A stretch of 64,000 bases of DNA. Origin: Hermatobates lingyangjiaoensis. Its lineage: Eukaryota; Arthropoda; Insecta; Hemiptera; Hermatobatidae. Below, piece by piece: positions 25,221-37,284 of this stretch (the first letter of the stretch is position 1; every line of letters begins with the position of its first letter). The DNA is taken from assembly GCA_026182355.1 (NCBI GenBank), contig JAPFBL010000003.1, positions 2,049,001 through 2,113,000 of the forward strand, written 5' to 3'. The translations under genes were made by a program, and so were the position numbers. Below the pieces are notes generated by a model, which saw nothing but the letters and a program-made list of their open reading frames with translations, had not been told where the DNA came from and did no database searches.

Positions 25221-27259
25221 TTTTTACTTTACTATAAGTAAAGTATAGTGATCGTGAAAAAATTCGATCTCGAGATTTTGACGGAATTACATGTTTTGAG
25301 GTCCCAGAAGTCGTTTTATGAGGTTTTTACGATGATGTCTGTGTGTGTGTGTGTGGGTGGGTGGGTGGGTGAGTGTGTTAGCATTGCTTGTTACCACGCT
25401 ACGGTCCAGAATCTTTGATGGATCAAGTTGATATTTTACACGAAAATGGGCCCCATAGGGAGGAAGATCCCTATTGTTTGGGAAGAATTATGCATGATGG
25501 GAAAGTCACTTTTTTTGCCAAAAACCGTTTTTTTTAAACATTTATTTCTCCTAAACTGATAACCTTAGAGTTTTGAGTTTTTGACATTATCTTTGATGTT
25601 ACAAATGGAACAAACGAAAAATATATTAAGAATTTTAAAACAACAGGAAATATTTTTTTTTTCAATAAAATGTAAAAATTTTGACTTATAATTCAATCTC
25701 AAACCTTGTGAGAGCGATACAATCCATACTGTTTGACGGACAAGAATGAAATAGAACATTATGTGTAGAATGAGTTGAGATATTTTTTTTTCAAAATTAC
25801 ATTCGCTAATGGGGCGTTACAGTACGATTTCTGTTTTCAGAAAATGTTTTTTAGACGCTAAACCGTTGATTAAAAAATAATGAAAATTTGACCAAAAATG
25901 GAACAAAAAATTAGCAATTTATAAAAAAAAAAGCATGAAGTTTCAATTATGGGAAAGCGCAATAACGCTATAAAAACTGTTTGTTTATCTTAGACTAAGA
26001 GATCATCTGCTATACTTGTCGAATTTTTGATATTTTTTTTCATTGTTTACATTGACTTAGAAATTTTTTTAGCGATTCCACTGAGATAAAATTGATATTT
26101 ATAAAGGAACAATAAAGTAGTTTATTGACTTATATGAGATGTAAGAGGAATAATATTGTTACATGTAAAAAAAATCACCGGCAATAAACATAAATAAATT
26201 ACCTTTGTCTTCCATGGCATGATGGATTTGTCTCATAAAATGCTTTAATAAATCTATATATTGCACTCTTGAGCAAAACTTAATATCAGTTACAATTACA
26301 TTTTAATTGTGTATGTAGTACCTTTCCATGATATTGAAATGTAATGAATGGACTCTTTCCTAAAGAAAGTGGACTTATGTTTGTTGAGAAATATCCAGTT
26401 TTTTTTTTCAATTCTAGTCTAATAGTTCATATTTATTATTTTCAAAAATTAGTAGCTACCAACTATAAAAGATTTAAATTATAATGAATAGCTGGCTTTG
26501 ACTTCGATTTGAGTATGTAAACTGGCTAATTACTAATATATTTTTTCTCAATATACATTCATAGCAAACTTATAACAGAGTACAGGAAGCAGGAAAAGGA
26601 TAACACTCACTCAGAAAAAATTCGTATATATGTTATTTGACAAAGGGGAAGGAAAATGATCTTATTAAATACTAAGAACCCATAAATTTCCCAGCATAAT
26701 AATTCTATAAAAAAACAAAAATGTAAAAGATAATTCAAAATTGAAATCTTTCGTTTAGAGATTAATAAATGTATCGTACATCTTTAATTATAAATCGTCT
26801 TAAAACAACATTTTTACTTCGCTGTTTATGATGTTTTTCAGAGAAAATAAGGGTATTTTCCTGTTTAAAATTTGAAAATTTTACTTTAATATTCAATGTA
26901 GAAGGATGTCAAGTAAACGATGTAAGAAATCCACTGGCTATTTGAACAGAGGCCATGTTCTCTTGTAGGAGAATATTTCATATCAAGAAATGTTCACTTT
27001 GGTTTTTCAAAAATGTTATTACTGCTGTAGTTATACTAATGAAATTATTTGCATCAGCTGTGTGATGTACCAAAATAAGCTTATATATTGATATGTCCTT
27101 CAGTCACTATCTGTACTCTTTCAGGAATGAAAGACTAATAATCATATCCCAGTTAGATGTTTACATTATGCTTAATTGAGACGTTATATATTATATACTC
27201 AAGAAATTTGATATTAAGTTACTTATAGTAAAGTTGAGTGAAGGCCACTCCAGATTTTT
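25221..27259 (+). mobile_element. Family A repeat, long form, copy 3
   Basis: Ends match copies 1 and 2, but an extra segment of about 440 bp (roughly 26162-26600) is present, giving about 2.04 kb. The same extra segment is in copy 4. It lies in intron 1 of the candidate Cys-rich gene. Confidence 0.85.
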
Positions 27260-29758
27260 CTTATAACTACTCGTTATAAGAAAACGAAATATTTGACTCG
27301 TTATGTCAATACGAAATATTTGAGATATTATTAGTTGAGTGATAAAAATAGCTGGATAAAGACAATGGATGAAGCTCCTTCATTACTTCATGCTTGCGTA
27401 TTTCCAAAAAACTATTCATGCGTTTACACCTTTTAGTATGTGGTCTACTGCTATGCAAGAAAAACATGCGTGATAAAAGTTCATTCGGAGTTCAAAATAA
27501 CCTACTAACCATAAAACAATTTACTAAGATCACTTATAAAATATTCTCAAAGACAAATATTCTTTTATAAGAATATTTGTCACTGAGATCACTAACGCCA
27601 TTCTACATTGAAAATTGTTAAATATTGCCATTCTTAAGATTGCCTTTAGCATTAACTTTTAACGATTCCCAGAGATCCTACAAGCGCAGTAACTATTTCT
27701 TTCCCTACTCTAAGAATTTCGGTGTGAACAATTTTTTTTGTCTCATCATAATCTTGATAATTACGTTCTTAAAAAACGTATCTCTGCTTGATGTTTGCTA
27801 AACATCAATATTTTCACAGTGAGATAAACAGTCACAGTTCTTCTCCTAGCTAGGACTTTTTAAATGTCCACATTTTCTATGTGGACAGTCATAAAAAATA
27901 TTTATCACAATCAATTTTGATCAATCAATAAATATTGATTGAGATGAATATATGAGATATTGATGTGTTAACCCACTGTTACGGCTTAACGAGATGCAAT
28001 CGAGACTGCATGAGTTGCGGATCATTGTTGGCGGACTCTTCTTCAATGTCTCAAAGTACAATGACTGACCGCGCGATTGGAAAGCGATAGGTCTTCGACG
28101 ATTCCTTTAAGGGAAGTAGGTCGAGGTGAGAGTGACAAGCTAGTCTAGCTCTTAAGTGTCCCGAGTGGGAGGCTCACATCTCCAAATACTTAATTGACCT
28201 TGCCCAGCAGGCTTTGCGTCATAATGCTGTCTTTATTTACAAGTCATAAGTCACTAAGTCCTCAGTCGTTGATCTCAATTGCCATATGACTATTACAATA
28301 GTCTGACTTAAAGGCCATTTTGATTATAACTAGTGCTAAGCATGCCACCGCGGAGTCAATGCCAAAGGTTCAATGATTAAATATGGAGTAATGCTCTGTA
28401 TGTTAGGATTTATGTTATCCTCGTGCTGCAAGTTAGCTGTTATACGCAAGAGTCCTGTTGATAAAGTAACTTGGTTTCTATTTTAGTGACACTAACTGTC
28501 CTCACCAGCGTTATAGGAAACGGTATTCACAGCTTTTCATAAAATTATTTGAAAGCCAAACTCAATCCCACAGTAAAAGATCAGTCTGTTTTAGTAATAA
28601 GAACTAACATTGTGTATATAATATTTAAACTGTACATACTATAGCTTTATGGAAAGTAATAGACATTTGTTACGGTGGCATAGTTATTTGAAATATACAG
28701 TTACAAATCGATTAAACACCAGTTGATTATCTCTTACTGTTTACATCTTTGATCTTCTGACAATGTTATAAATGTGTTGACAATTGATCAGGAATTCTTT
28801 TTTTGCTTTACTCAAAGGTGTTGGTGCTGGAATTTTTAAAGAGCACCTGTGGTCATACAGGTTTAGGTTCTACAGAAGATAGTGCTTTATTGGGCCTAGT
28901 ATCACTAACTCGTATCACTAAAATTCTAATTAGTGATTCTATCATTTCTTTTGTGGTGGCGTAAACTACAAAGTTCTCTGAAGCTTTGTTATGTCTCCCT
29001 TTAGATTAAATTTGTATAAAAGAACTTCAAAATTATAATAGGTATTGTGTTAAATAGATTTTGTTCATATATATTCTAGAATGTAATTTGTTAGTGATCT
29101 ACAGATAATAGAAGATTGGGAAACTCTGAACTAGATGGGTATCTAGTTCACCAATTATAAGATAGTAAATGTGTCGAAAGTAAAAAAAAAACTATAGCTA
29201 AAACTTATTATTTGAATTTATATTTTTTTTCGTTTTAGACCATTAAAATCATTTTGTAGTTGTTATAAAGTTGTAGAACTCCATATAGGGCTCTATTCCT
29301 GATGTCTGAGTTTGAGAAATGGCGCCAGTACTTCAAGTGACTTCCTGTCGGTTTCGTTTGATATTGTAAGATTTGACTTTCACCGCCTGTAATGAGTCCC
29401 ATGAAGGTGAAGCTTAGTAGTGCCCAGCTACCTGGGCAGTCTACCTGTCTCGTGACATATGGCATCTCTCTAGGTCACTCAGCCCAGGAAGTGAATAAGT
29501 CATTCTCTCACCCTTAAGGAAGCACCTTCTCTCTCAAAGCTCAAATTTATAAAATTTATGCTATAAAACTACTGTTGATAATTTAACGAATTAACATTAG
29601 TTATTAAGTCACTTATATGATTGGAATACAAAAATTAAAAAATTAAAAAAAATTAATAGCTATTCCGCGACACAACGAAGAGTTAATTTCATAAACACAG
29701 ACTTTTATTGAAAATTATTTCTCGACCCAGTGAATTGTTAATATTTCTGATAGAAAGT
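27260..29758. other. Intron 1 sequence: hairpins and a GC-richer patch
   Basis: Small hairpins lie near 27556-27585 and 27860-27890. 28010-28200 is GC-richer with a GTGAGA donor-like site, but its frames close before any acceptor. 29235-29470 has one minus frame without recognisable motif. Confidence 0.5.
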
Positions 29759-29870
29759 ATATATATATATATATATATATCATGATTTCTTTTCTTGACC
29801 CAATATTTATAATTTGTATTTTTTTTTTTTTTTGAGGGTTGAGGTCCAATGATTTTAAACTAGTCCTTTT

Positions 29871-29908
29871 GCCGACGTTTCGACATATATTTATGTCATC
29901 TTCAGGGC
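29871..29908 (-). ncRNA. Hammerhead-ribozyme-like motif, inverted partner
   Basis: It is identical in sequence to the motif at 30057-30094 but on the minus strand, in the other arm of the palindrome. The same core, stems and self-complementary ACGT are present. Confidence 0.58.
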
Positions 29909-30056
29909 TACAACATGATTGTTTTACAATTAGCACTACTATTACTACTATTTCATAGTAAATAAATAAATTCCTCTTTGTTACTGTACATATTAAAATG
30001 TAATAAATTACCAAATGTAGTAATAGTAGTGCTAATTGTACAACAATCATGTTGTA

Positions 30057-30094
30057 GCCCTGAAGATGACATAAATATATGTCGAAACGTCGGC
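30057..30094 (+). ncRNA. Hammerhead-ribozyme-like motif
   Basis: GCC closes stem I with GGC at the other end. The core CTGAAGA is at 30060-30066; stem II GACATA/TATGTC with loop AATA is at 30068-30083; then GAAA at 30084-30087. The ACGT at 30087-30090 is self-complementary, so stem III would form between two copies. The predicted cleavage site follows the C at 30091. An unpaired T at 30067 is not in the classic model. Confidence 0.6.
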
Positions 30095-30421
30095 AAAAGA
30101 ACTAGTTTAAAATCATTGGACCTCAACTCTCAAAAAAAAATTACATCATATATATATAATTGAAAATGATCGCAGTTTCTGCATTCACGACCTTTTTATT
30201 AACAGATTCTAGCCTCCTGGCTACTTTCCTTATTCCAGTAAGTAAACTAAAAATCAGGTTCGCCAATGACATTTCCAAGTAAATAGGTCAAGTTAACGAA
30301 AGAAATTCAATACCATGGTTTAAATGTAAATTCACCTTACACTAATCAACAAGCTTTCAACAATCATATACCATACTCAGGTATGACTAATTGTAATAAA
30401 TTCTAATGAGAAGATCTGCTG

Positions 30422-30425
<4 letters not shown>

Positions 30426-30464
<39 letters not shown>
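30426..30464. repeat. TA dinucleotide microsatellite
   Basis: About 19 TA units. Similar tracts are at 29759-29780, 30572-30591, 34943-34977, 35191-35206, 62605-62638 and 62769-62791, mostly at the edges of hammerhead-family palindromes. Confidence 0.9.
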
Positions 30465-30468
<4 letters not shown>

Positions 30469-30614
30469 GAATTTAAAAAGAACACATAGAAAGGAAATCA
30501 CTGAACTCACTACTATATTTCGATGTCCTCGTCTTCAAGAAAAGAAGTGAATCGCTCCAAAGGCTGATAACGATATATATATATATATATAAAGTATCGA
30601 CCGTGGAATAGAAA

Positions 30615-30840
30615 CAAAACTAAAGTTTATCGGGACTCGATCAGTTCTTCAGGTTCAAATTAAACTCTCATTGCCAACGTTTCGGTCTTTATTTAAAACC
30701 TTTTTCATAGGCATTTTTGAAATAAGAAATTATAATTATAAATCCTATGAAAAAGGTTTTAAATAAAGACCGAAACGTTGGCAATGTGAGTTTAATTTGA
30801 ACCTGAAGAACTGATCGAGTCTCGATAAACTGTAGTTTTG
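30615..30840. mobile_element. Palindromic element with degenerate hammerhead-like core
   Basis: Arms of about 100 bp pair almost perfectly (TTCAGGTTCAAATTAAACTC and its complement). Each contains CCGAAACGTTGGC preceded by CTATGAAAAAGG, which looks like a hammerhead core that has lost one conserved G. A TA microsatellite lies upstream (30572-30591). Confidence 0.55.
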
Positions 30841-31956
30841 TATGTATATACATTTCTTTATTCTATTATTTATAATAATTTTAGATTTTCTGATTAAGAT
30901 ATAGGGAACTATTGTTATACTCCAGGCCTAAATTCAAGGAGAGTTATTACAATTTAATGGATAACTGAATTATAATTAGGTACATATTTGTATTTCCTTG
31001 TACGTGATATGGCAAGTCTGACCTGTTTGGGATCTCGTCCACCTTCAAGAGAAACTACTTTAAAGTGCCCTCCATGCAACGTACCAGAGTTGGCTTTTAA
31101 CTTTTTCATTTATTCTAATGAGATAACCTGAACAATAGACCTTGCTGAGTTTCCACTATACCAGATCTATGAAGTTAATTAAAGGAACTCAATAATCTTT
31201 GAGGAAATCTCTATTCTTCGTATGTTAATGGAGATTGAGATAAAGTTAACTGTTCCTAAAATTGATGGTACTTCTGCGAAAAGAAAGGAAAAATTGCTAA
31301 ATCCCCTGATGGTTCTCTGTGAGCGATATTTTGCAATAATAATGAATGACCAGCTTCATCCTTACCTCCCACTCCAACTACTAGTCCTTTATATATATAT
31401 AGTGAAACTGATTGTGAGAATGTTATGCTGCTTACTCGACGAAAAACTATATCTGATGATGAAATAAGTTATTTTATACTATTCTTTTGAACACATTCAT
31501 TTCAAAATCAAGTCAGTCTCCAAGTAAAACCACAATATGTTCAACCATGAAAGAAATTATAATGACTACTTTTCAAATGTTGTATTCTCAAAAAAATGCA
31601 GAATTTTAGATCAATTCCTTCAAAAACAATATTGAAATGAAAACATCTATAAGGAGTCAGATTTTACAAAGTGTATCAGCTAAAATTTGAGTCAGAAGAT
31701 ATCCTGGATGTTTGAATTGGCCACGGGAGAAGTATAGCAAAAAACGCGTGAACCATTCTTTTATAGAACATCAGAGGTATGTGGGAATGGTGTTTAGAAA
31801 ATGCAGTTTTTGAATTTCTTTGTTTAGAGATAGATGAGATTTTTGTAATCTGACGTCACAGAACAAAGAGAAGTTTATAAGGTCCATAGAGAAATGCTAT
31901 GTTAATTAGGGCGTGAGAGGCTGATTGAGCGGGTAATATCGTACGCTTTGCTACAG

Positions 31957-32041
31957 TGGTCCCACAAAACCACCTCCACCACCGCGTAATGTCTTCAAAT
32001 CGCCAGTACGAACCCCTGCACCCACTTCAACAAGGCCTGCC
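31957..32041 (+). CDS. Candidate exon 2 of the Cys-rich gene: Pro/Thr-rich linker
   Basis: An acceptor ending in CTACAG leads into one base plus 28 codons, then a GTATCA donor. The product is basic and Pro/Thr-rich (GPTKPPPPPRNV followed by a PAPTSTRPA stretch), typical of an unstructured linker and of possible O-glycosylation. The frame would end at a TAA only four codons past the donor. Its phases match the proposed exons on both sides. The composition is coding-like, but the exon is short and the donor moderate. Confidence 0.35.
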
Positions 32042-34036
32042 GTATCAGCGACATAACCAGACTCAACTACACTGCCTTTATTTAATAACAATTTGGAGTA
32101 GTACTAATGATAGCAGATAAGGATACATTATTAAAAACAAACAACACACTATTATAACGAGAACAACTACCAAGGTGTATTCTTAGTTAATGTGATAGTT
32201 AACAAAACAAAACCGGACGAATGTATAAAAGGTGAAGGAAGCACAAGTAAACACTATGAGAATTAACTGGAAACAGCAGGTACCAAAAAGAAATGTTGAA
32301 CTTTTTTTGACACTCCTTTAAAGTTTCACATCTTCACATTTACTCCTACCTTGTCCAATAAATTTAAAAACCTGATTTGGTAACGCTTAATGAGCGTTTT
32401 AGCAAAGTTTCTCACCTCCGATATGATATGCCTACAGTTCTCTTGCTACTGTAATATTTTTTTAATCTTCTAATACTTGCATCATCCTTCATGGGACAAT
32501 ACTTCAGTTTTGAAACAATCTCATGCAACTTATGATGTTTCTAAAGTAACGAGTCTTTTCCATCAAGGCCAAATAAGTCTTTCTAACTTGTTTTGTAAAA
32601 CTACCGTTCTATCATACATTCCTCCAAAAATAATTATAGTACCAAAACCAATTAAGAACAAAACAAACTCATAAATTATTTTGAAATATCTTAAAGTAGA
32701 AATAAACAAGTTAAGAGTTAAGTAGCGACAGCAGAGAAAATACAGGCGTTTAACTACATTTCTAATCTCTTTTATATATATTAAACGATATAAAAATTAA
32801 AAATGAAATCCAAATATATTTGGGTGAATACATTTGAAAGATTATTTTTTGCTTACAATTCACGAATTATTTTATTTACTTTCTTACAATAATGTGTAGT
32901 GATAATAAAAATAAATATATAGATGTCGATATAATCAAGTTTTGAGGTCTCCTGAATCCATTTTTAAAATTATCTGTTTGCGTTTTACTTCTTGAATGGC
33001 TATTAACCAATTTTTAAACACTGAAAGTCGCACTATTTGGCAAGTCTTGCTGACATCCGTATATATCTTCTTCATTGGTAATAATTTATTTTTATTTAAT
33101 TTATCAAACGAACTTATAAAGGATATCAAACAAAGACAGTAACTTATGCATGAACATCTATATAATTATTTAAAAAAAATTAGAAATTTAAATAATTTTA
33201 TTTAATTTAATATTTTGATTGAATCTGAATCATCGTGACTATGATTGTTGCCACCCTCTTTTAACTTTTAACAGATCATGATAAAGTTGAGCAAAAATGG
33301 ATCTTTGAAGTGGTTGAATTCAAAATTTTTGTAGTGAAAATGCTTTGAAAGAAAGAGGCAGTAAATGCACTTTTAGGAATTCAGAAAATATTTTTTTTTA
33401 AGCTAAAAAAGTCGTCATGGAATAGTAATATTTCACTGTGTGATATTCTTAAAAATAGAATGGTTTTAAAAGATAATTAAGAGCTGTTGTTTACCGCTAA
33501 GAGTAATGTATCCTAAAAATGTGGTAATCAACTTGGAATTATGTCAACTCGCTGTTCTTGTCGGGTTTGTGAGCTAAAAAAATTATGATAAACCAGCAAA
33601 AAAATTTAATTTAATTTTTACTTTAATTTACTCTCTCTATGAAATATGCATTTATGAGAGCTGCATTTGAGTTAACAATTTGAAATAAAGTTCAATAAGA
33701 AAACGCGTTTTGAGGTCTCCTGAGTGGAATAAAATATGTTTTGCCAAGTGACCTCCCTGTTTGTGTCTCAGATCAATATCTGAAAAACGAAATGTTATGT
33801 TATGTTCAGCATAATTTGTATTAAAGATCCTGCTATCCCTAGATCGGAATACCCAGCTCAATGGCAAGATTCATTTTTTGTTTTGTAGTTACTTTATATG
33901 AAGAGTTTTGCGTGTGTGTGTGTGTTTGTATTTTTCGTTACTTTGACTGTAATTCCTTGTGTTTAGAAGTAATTTTGTTTTAGGGTTTGTCCTTTAGCGG
34001 AAATCGGGGAAATACATTCCTTTTGCATGTCATATA

Positions 34037-34941
34037 CGAGGTGTATAAATAAAGTAGTGAGACTGATTTTTTTAAAATTTTCTGTTCAAATATAATTACA
34101 ATGTGATATTGTCACCTTCAAAATAGTTCCCTTCGGAAGCCACACAGCGCTGGAGACGGTCCTTCCAATCATTGTAGCATTACTGGAACTCGGATTCTGG
34201 AATGGCCTTCAGCTGGTCGGTTACAGCAGTTTGTATGTTTTGTAGTGTCCCGAAATGAGTTCCCTTGAGGTGATTTTTCAATCTCGGGAAGAGGAGAAAG
34301 TCACAAGGACTCAAGTCTGGTGAATAAGGAGGCTGAGGAGCAACAGGAATGTTTTTACTGGCCAAAAACTCGTTTATTGAGATGGGTTTTTCGGAACCAT
34401 TTTCGCACAAATTTTTCTCATCTCCAATTCATTGGTCAAAATGTGATGAACGGAGGTGTGATTCAAATTCAACTGTTCCCCGATCATTCTGACTGTCAAG
34501 CGTCGATCTGAACGCACAAGGTTCCGTACTCTGTTGACATTTTCATCGGTGTTTGCACTTGAAGGCCTTCCGCTTCGTGGTTCATCTTCAATCGACTCTC
34601 TTCCTTCTGAAAATTCTTTAAACCACCGAAAAACCTGTGCCCTTGATAAAACACGTTCTCCATAGGCCTCCTGAAGTTTTTCAAAAGTTTCGGTTGCATT
34701 ATGTCCAAGTCTGAAGCAAAATTTGATTGCACACCGCAATGAGGTCACTCATTTTTAAAACGCTCAAGAAAAAACCATTTCACGAAAACCAACGCTACGG
34801 ACAAACAAATGACTGTGGCGAGTTCAGATTCATACTGGAGGCGCATCACACGTGCACCTGACGCTACTCTAGGCCACGCGTCTCCAGCGTTGCCAGATCG
34901 AAAGCGACGTTGCCAGTCTCACTACTTTATTTACACACCTC

Positions 34942-34942
<1 letters not shown>
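34037..34942 (-). mobile_element. Mariner-type DNA transposon, internally deleted
   Basis: Terminal inverted repeats of about 28-30 bp (CGAGGTGTATAAATAAAGTA with its continuation, against its complement at the right end) and TA target duplications at 34035-34036 and 34943-34944 define a 906-bp element. Family members are usually about 1.3 kb. The transposase remnant on the minus strand is described separately. It sits in intron 2 of the candidate gene and abuts a TA microsatellite. Confidence 0.92.
34180..34748 (-). pseudogene. Mariner transposase remnant, catalytic core deleted and frameshifted
   Basis: 34748-34374 encodes the N-terminal part: the paired HTH DNA-binding region with RAQVFRWFKEFSEGRESIED, EPRSGRPSS and LNLNHTSVHHIL. 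34410-34180 in another frame encodes the C-terminal part, with INEFLASKNIPVAPQPPYSP leading into the third catalytic Asp of the D,D34D triad in the DLSPCDFLLFP context. The first two catalytic Asp regions are missing, so about a third of the protein is gone. It is non-functional and could only be moved by a transposase supplied elsewhere. Confidence 0.9.
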
Positions 34943-34982
<40 letters not shown>

Positions 34983-35046
34983 GATTTCACATAAACACGT
35001 GAAACAACAATCAATGATCAAACCACAATAAGAAATGGGAAAACAA

Positions 35047-35089
35047 GACTAAGATCTTTCAACCGTAACAAGCGGTCTTCGTCAGAGTC
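35047..35089 (-). ncRNA. Hammerhead-ribozyme-like motif, inverted partner
   Basis: It is the minus-strand counterpart of the motif at 35114-35156, with the same core, GACT/AGTC stem I and AGATCT palindrome, differing only in the stem II loop. Confidence 0.62.
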
Positions 35090-35113
35090 AAAAACCCATT
35101 CAGTTGGGTTTTT

Positions 35114-35156
35114 GACTCTGACGAAGACCGCTGGTTACGGTTGAAAGATCTTAGTC
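35114..35156 (+). ncRNA. Hammerhead-ribozyme-like motif with palindromic stem III
   Basis: Stem I pairs GACT (35114-35117) with AGTC (35153-35156). The core CTGACGA is at 35118-35124; stem II GACCG/CGGTT with a 7-base loop is at 35126-35142; GAAA is at 35143-35146. AGATCT at 35146-35151 is self-complementary, so stem III would form in a dimer, and the H position is T at 35152. All required parts are present plus one extra A before stem II. Confidence 0.65.
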
Positions 35157-36589
35157 TTGTTTTCCCATTTCTTTTTGTGGTTTGATCATTTATATATATA
35201 TATGGTTTTCCCACAAATATGGCAAATCTGGAAAATCAAATTGATTACCGATCACCTTCTGCTAGAAGATTTAACTCGTAATTATTTTGTTTTTTCTAAT
35301 TAGTGATCACTACTGAATAATAGCTATCACAAGGTGCTCCTCTTTCAAGATTGTTACCACTTGATTTATTAATGTTTGGAAAGCCTAACGTAAAACCACC
35401 ATCATTAGAAAACTTTAAATTACTGTTCTCCAAAACATTTTTTTTCAGTATAAGGTGGGAAATAAATATTTAATTAAGATATCAAGTCGTTTTTATCTGT
35501 AATGCTGACTCGTTTTCTATGAATTTTGAAGTTAGTTTATTTAATAATTTTTTCGCCATTAAATACATATGAGTAGTTATCAATTTACTACCAAGGATAC
35601 AAGGACATTGATTGAGACATACTCATATATGTCGACGTTTGGAAGTTATCTTCTTAAAAAGAAAAAATTAATGTATATTTAGTAAAATAAAGTATTTTAA
35701 TTTTTAAATAGCTTTTTCTTTTCTAATCTCTGTATTGGCTGTCATTAAACTGATCCCAGTATAAAATAATTACTGACACATTCTAAATGAGAATTTTTAA
35801 ATATAAATGGTAGTTTTTGAGGAACATTAATATCCTCGTAAACAGAGTGCCTAGGACAGTTTCCAAGTTTATTTTTGTTTAATTCCCGACGTTCACACGC
35901 AGTAATATAATCCTGTAATTCATTATCTGGTCTCTTTGTTTTAATTGATAAAGTTAAAGTTTTAACAGGCCAATTGATTAAATTGGTCATTATGATTGTC
36001 ACAATGGTAATTATTATCAGAACTTGTAGTATTATGGTCAGATATAGTAAGACCTACACCTTGTTGACTACATTAGATGCTCGCTGCGGTCTGGTTCTGT
36101 AGTTTTTAATACTTTTGTAACAATTTTTTTTATCAAATCTTGTCATATTCCTTTTGTAACTAGCAAAATTAAAATGAAATTTGCAAGAGACAGTAATAAT
36201 TCTTCAGTCCGTAATATTACGCCATAAACATGTTAAACTGTCTTATTTGTGTGCTGTTGTTACCTCATTTCAGTTTCTTTGAAGTAATACAGTTTTCAAT
36301 AATTTTTGTCAAATTTCTTCTGACTACCATGTTTACTTATTCATTTCTAAAGCATTAATTTGAACTGAACAAGTGTTTGTTCTACTGTTCCACTGAATAC
36401 ATTCGAAAAAGAAGGGAAGGACCATTAATAAAAGGGAGTATCTGTGAGAGCAGTATGACACACATTGCGTGTGAATTACTATGTCAGGAAGAGTTTGATA
36501 TCCACTGCTTTGCGAGGAGAAAGTGCGTATTGCTTGTTTTTTTTGTGGCATAGTAGATTGTATATCCACAACATTTTTTTTCTGCTTAG

Positions 36590-36884
36590 ATATTCGCCGA
36601 GCTGAGGGACTCAGCTGATAAGCCGGAGCTACGGCAGGGTCGAGTGGCTGAAGTATTCCTGGGTGAGTGCGAGTGCAGCCGACTTCGCGAGTGGGAGCTT
36701 TGCAGTCCAGAGACTCGGGACGCTCGCGGAGAAGCCTGTAAGTTTAAGGAGGCGACGGGACGAGACCCGTCAGCTGCTCGAGTCCACCGGCGTCTCTGCG
36801 ACTTTGACCACATGCTCGCTGTGTCCAACAAACCTTGCGACTGTCACAAACGGTTCGACGACATTCCTCTTCATCCAGTTAAAG
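36590..36884 (+). CDS. Candidate exon 3 of the Cys-rich gene
   Basis: A very good acceptor (long T run, then CTGCTTAG) opens 98 codons plus one base, up to a GTATCT donor at 36885. The stretch is strongly GC-rich in an AT-rich intron setting, and the GC content drops sharply at the proposed donor. The product holds seven cysteines, in GECEC, WELCSP, EACKF, RRLCDFDH and PCDCHKRF contexts. Three other frames open here on both strands are shadows. Two better-looking donors lie inside it, GTGAGTG at 36661 and GTAAGTTT at 36738, and both leave the same phase, so shorter splice forms are possible. I do not recognise the domain. Confidence 0.55.
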
Positions 36885-37284
36885 GTATCTTTCCTAATTT
36901 CATTCGTGCATTTGAATTTCATTGTCAGTAAGAGGCCATATACCATTATGAACAACCTAAAGAATAGACTTGTGAAAATCTCAAATTAAAACTACCTTGC
37001 TCGTTAACAGCAGAGACTCGGCCAAAAGCTTCCAAGAAGAACTCACATTTCACTCACTTTTCTCTCATTATTGTCTCTTTTCCTCTTATTACTTACTCCA
37101 ATTTTCTTATAACTAATCTTTGTCTTTAACCGTATTGAATATTTTCCTATTAACTTATAACTTCATTTAATTTGTACTATTACCTTGTAAATTTATTTCA
37201 CTTTTGTTTTACTTATAACTTTATGTAACATTCTCCTTTTGCCTTATAGTCTTTTTTATTCTTCTACTTGAGTGAAATAACTAT

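Larger units (their letters stand above)
29833..30132. mobile_element. Palindromic hammerhead-bearing element 1
   Basis: The arms are about 110 bp. Each arm carries the same 38-base ribozyme-like core (29871-29908 on minus, 30057-30094 on plus). A TA microsatellite lies just upstream (29759-29780). The layout fits terminal repeats of Penelope-like retroelements, in which small hammerhead motifs are known. No coding region of such an element is present. Confidence 0.7.
35011..35190. mobile_element. Palindromic hammerhead-bearing element 2
   Basis: The arms are about 85 bp around a centre at about 35098-35105. Each arm has a full hammerhead-like core (35047-35089 minus, 35114-35156 plus). TA microsatellites flank both sides (34943-34977 and 35191-35206). 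The same family recurs at 37285-37470 and, decayed, near 37740-37805, 50670-50770 and 59340-59530. Confidence 0.72.

Noticed and set aside
28010..28140. Exon ending at a GTGAGA donor
   Set aside because: The one frame open to the donor meets a stop before any acceptor.
29715..30163. Two frames sharing CCSPEDDINICRNVGKR on opposite strands
   Set aside because: Both are translations of the same hammerhead-bearing palindrome arm, not proteins.
35745..36002. 85-codon minus frame (contains SVYEDINVPQKLPFIFKN)
   Set aside because: It reads rather protein-like, but no motif, splice site or repeat copy supports it.
36586..36989. Other long frames on both strands over the 36.6-36.9 kb GC island
   Set aside because: They are shadows. 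Only the frame opening at 36590 agrees with the splice sites and with the phases of the other exons.
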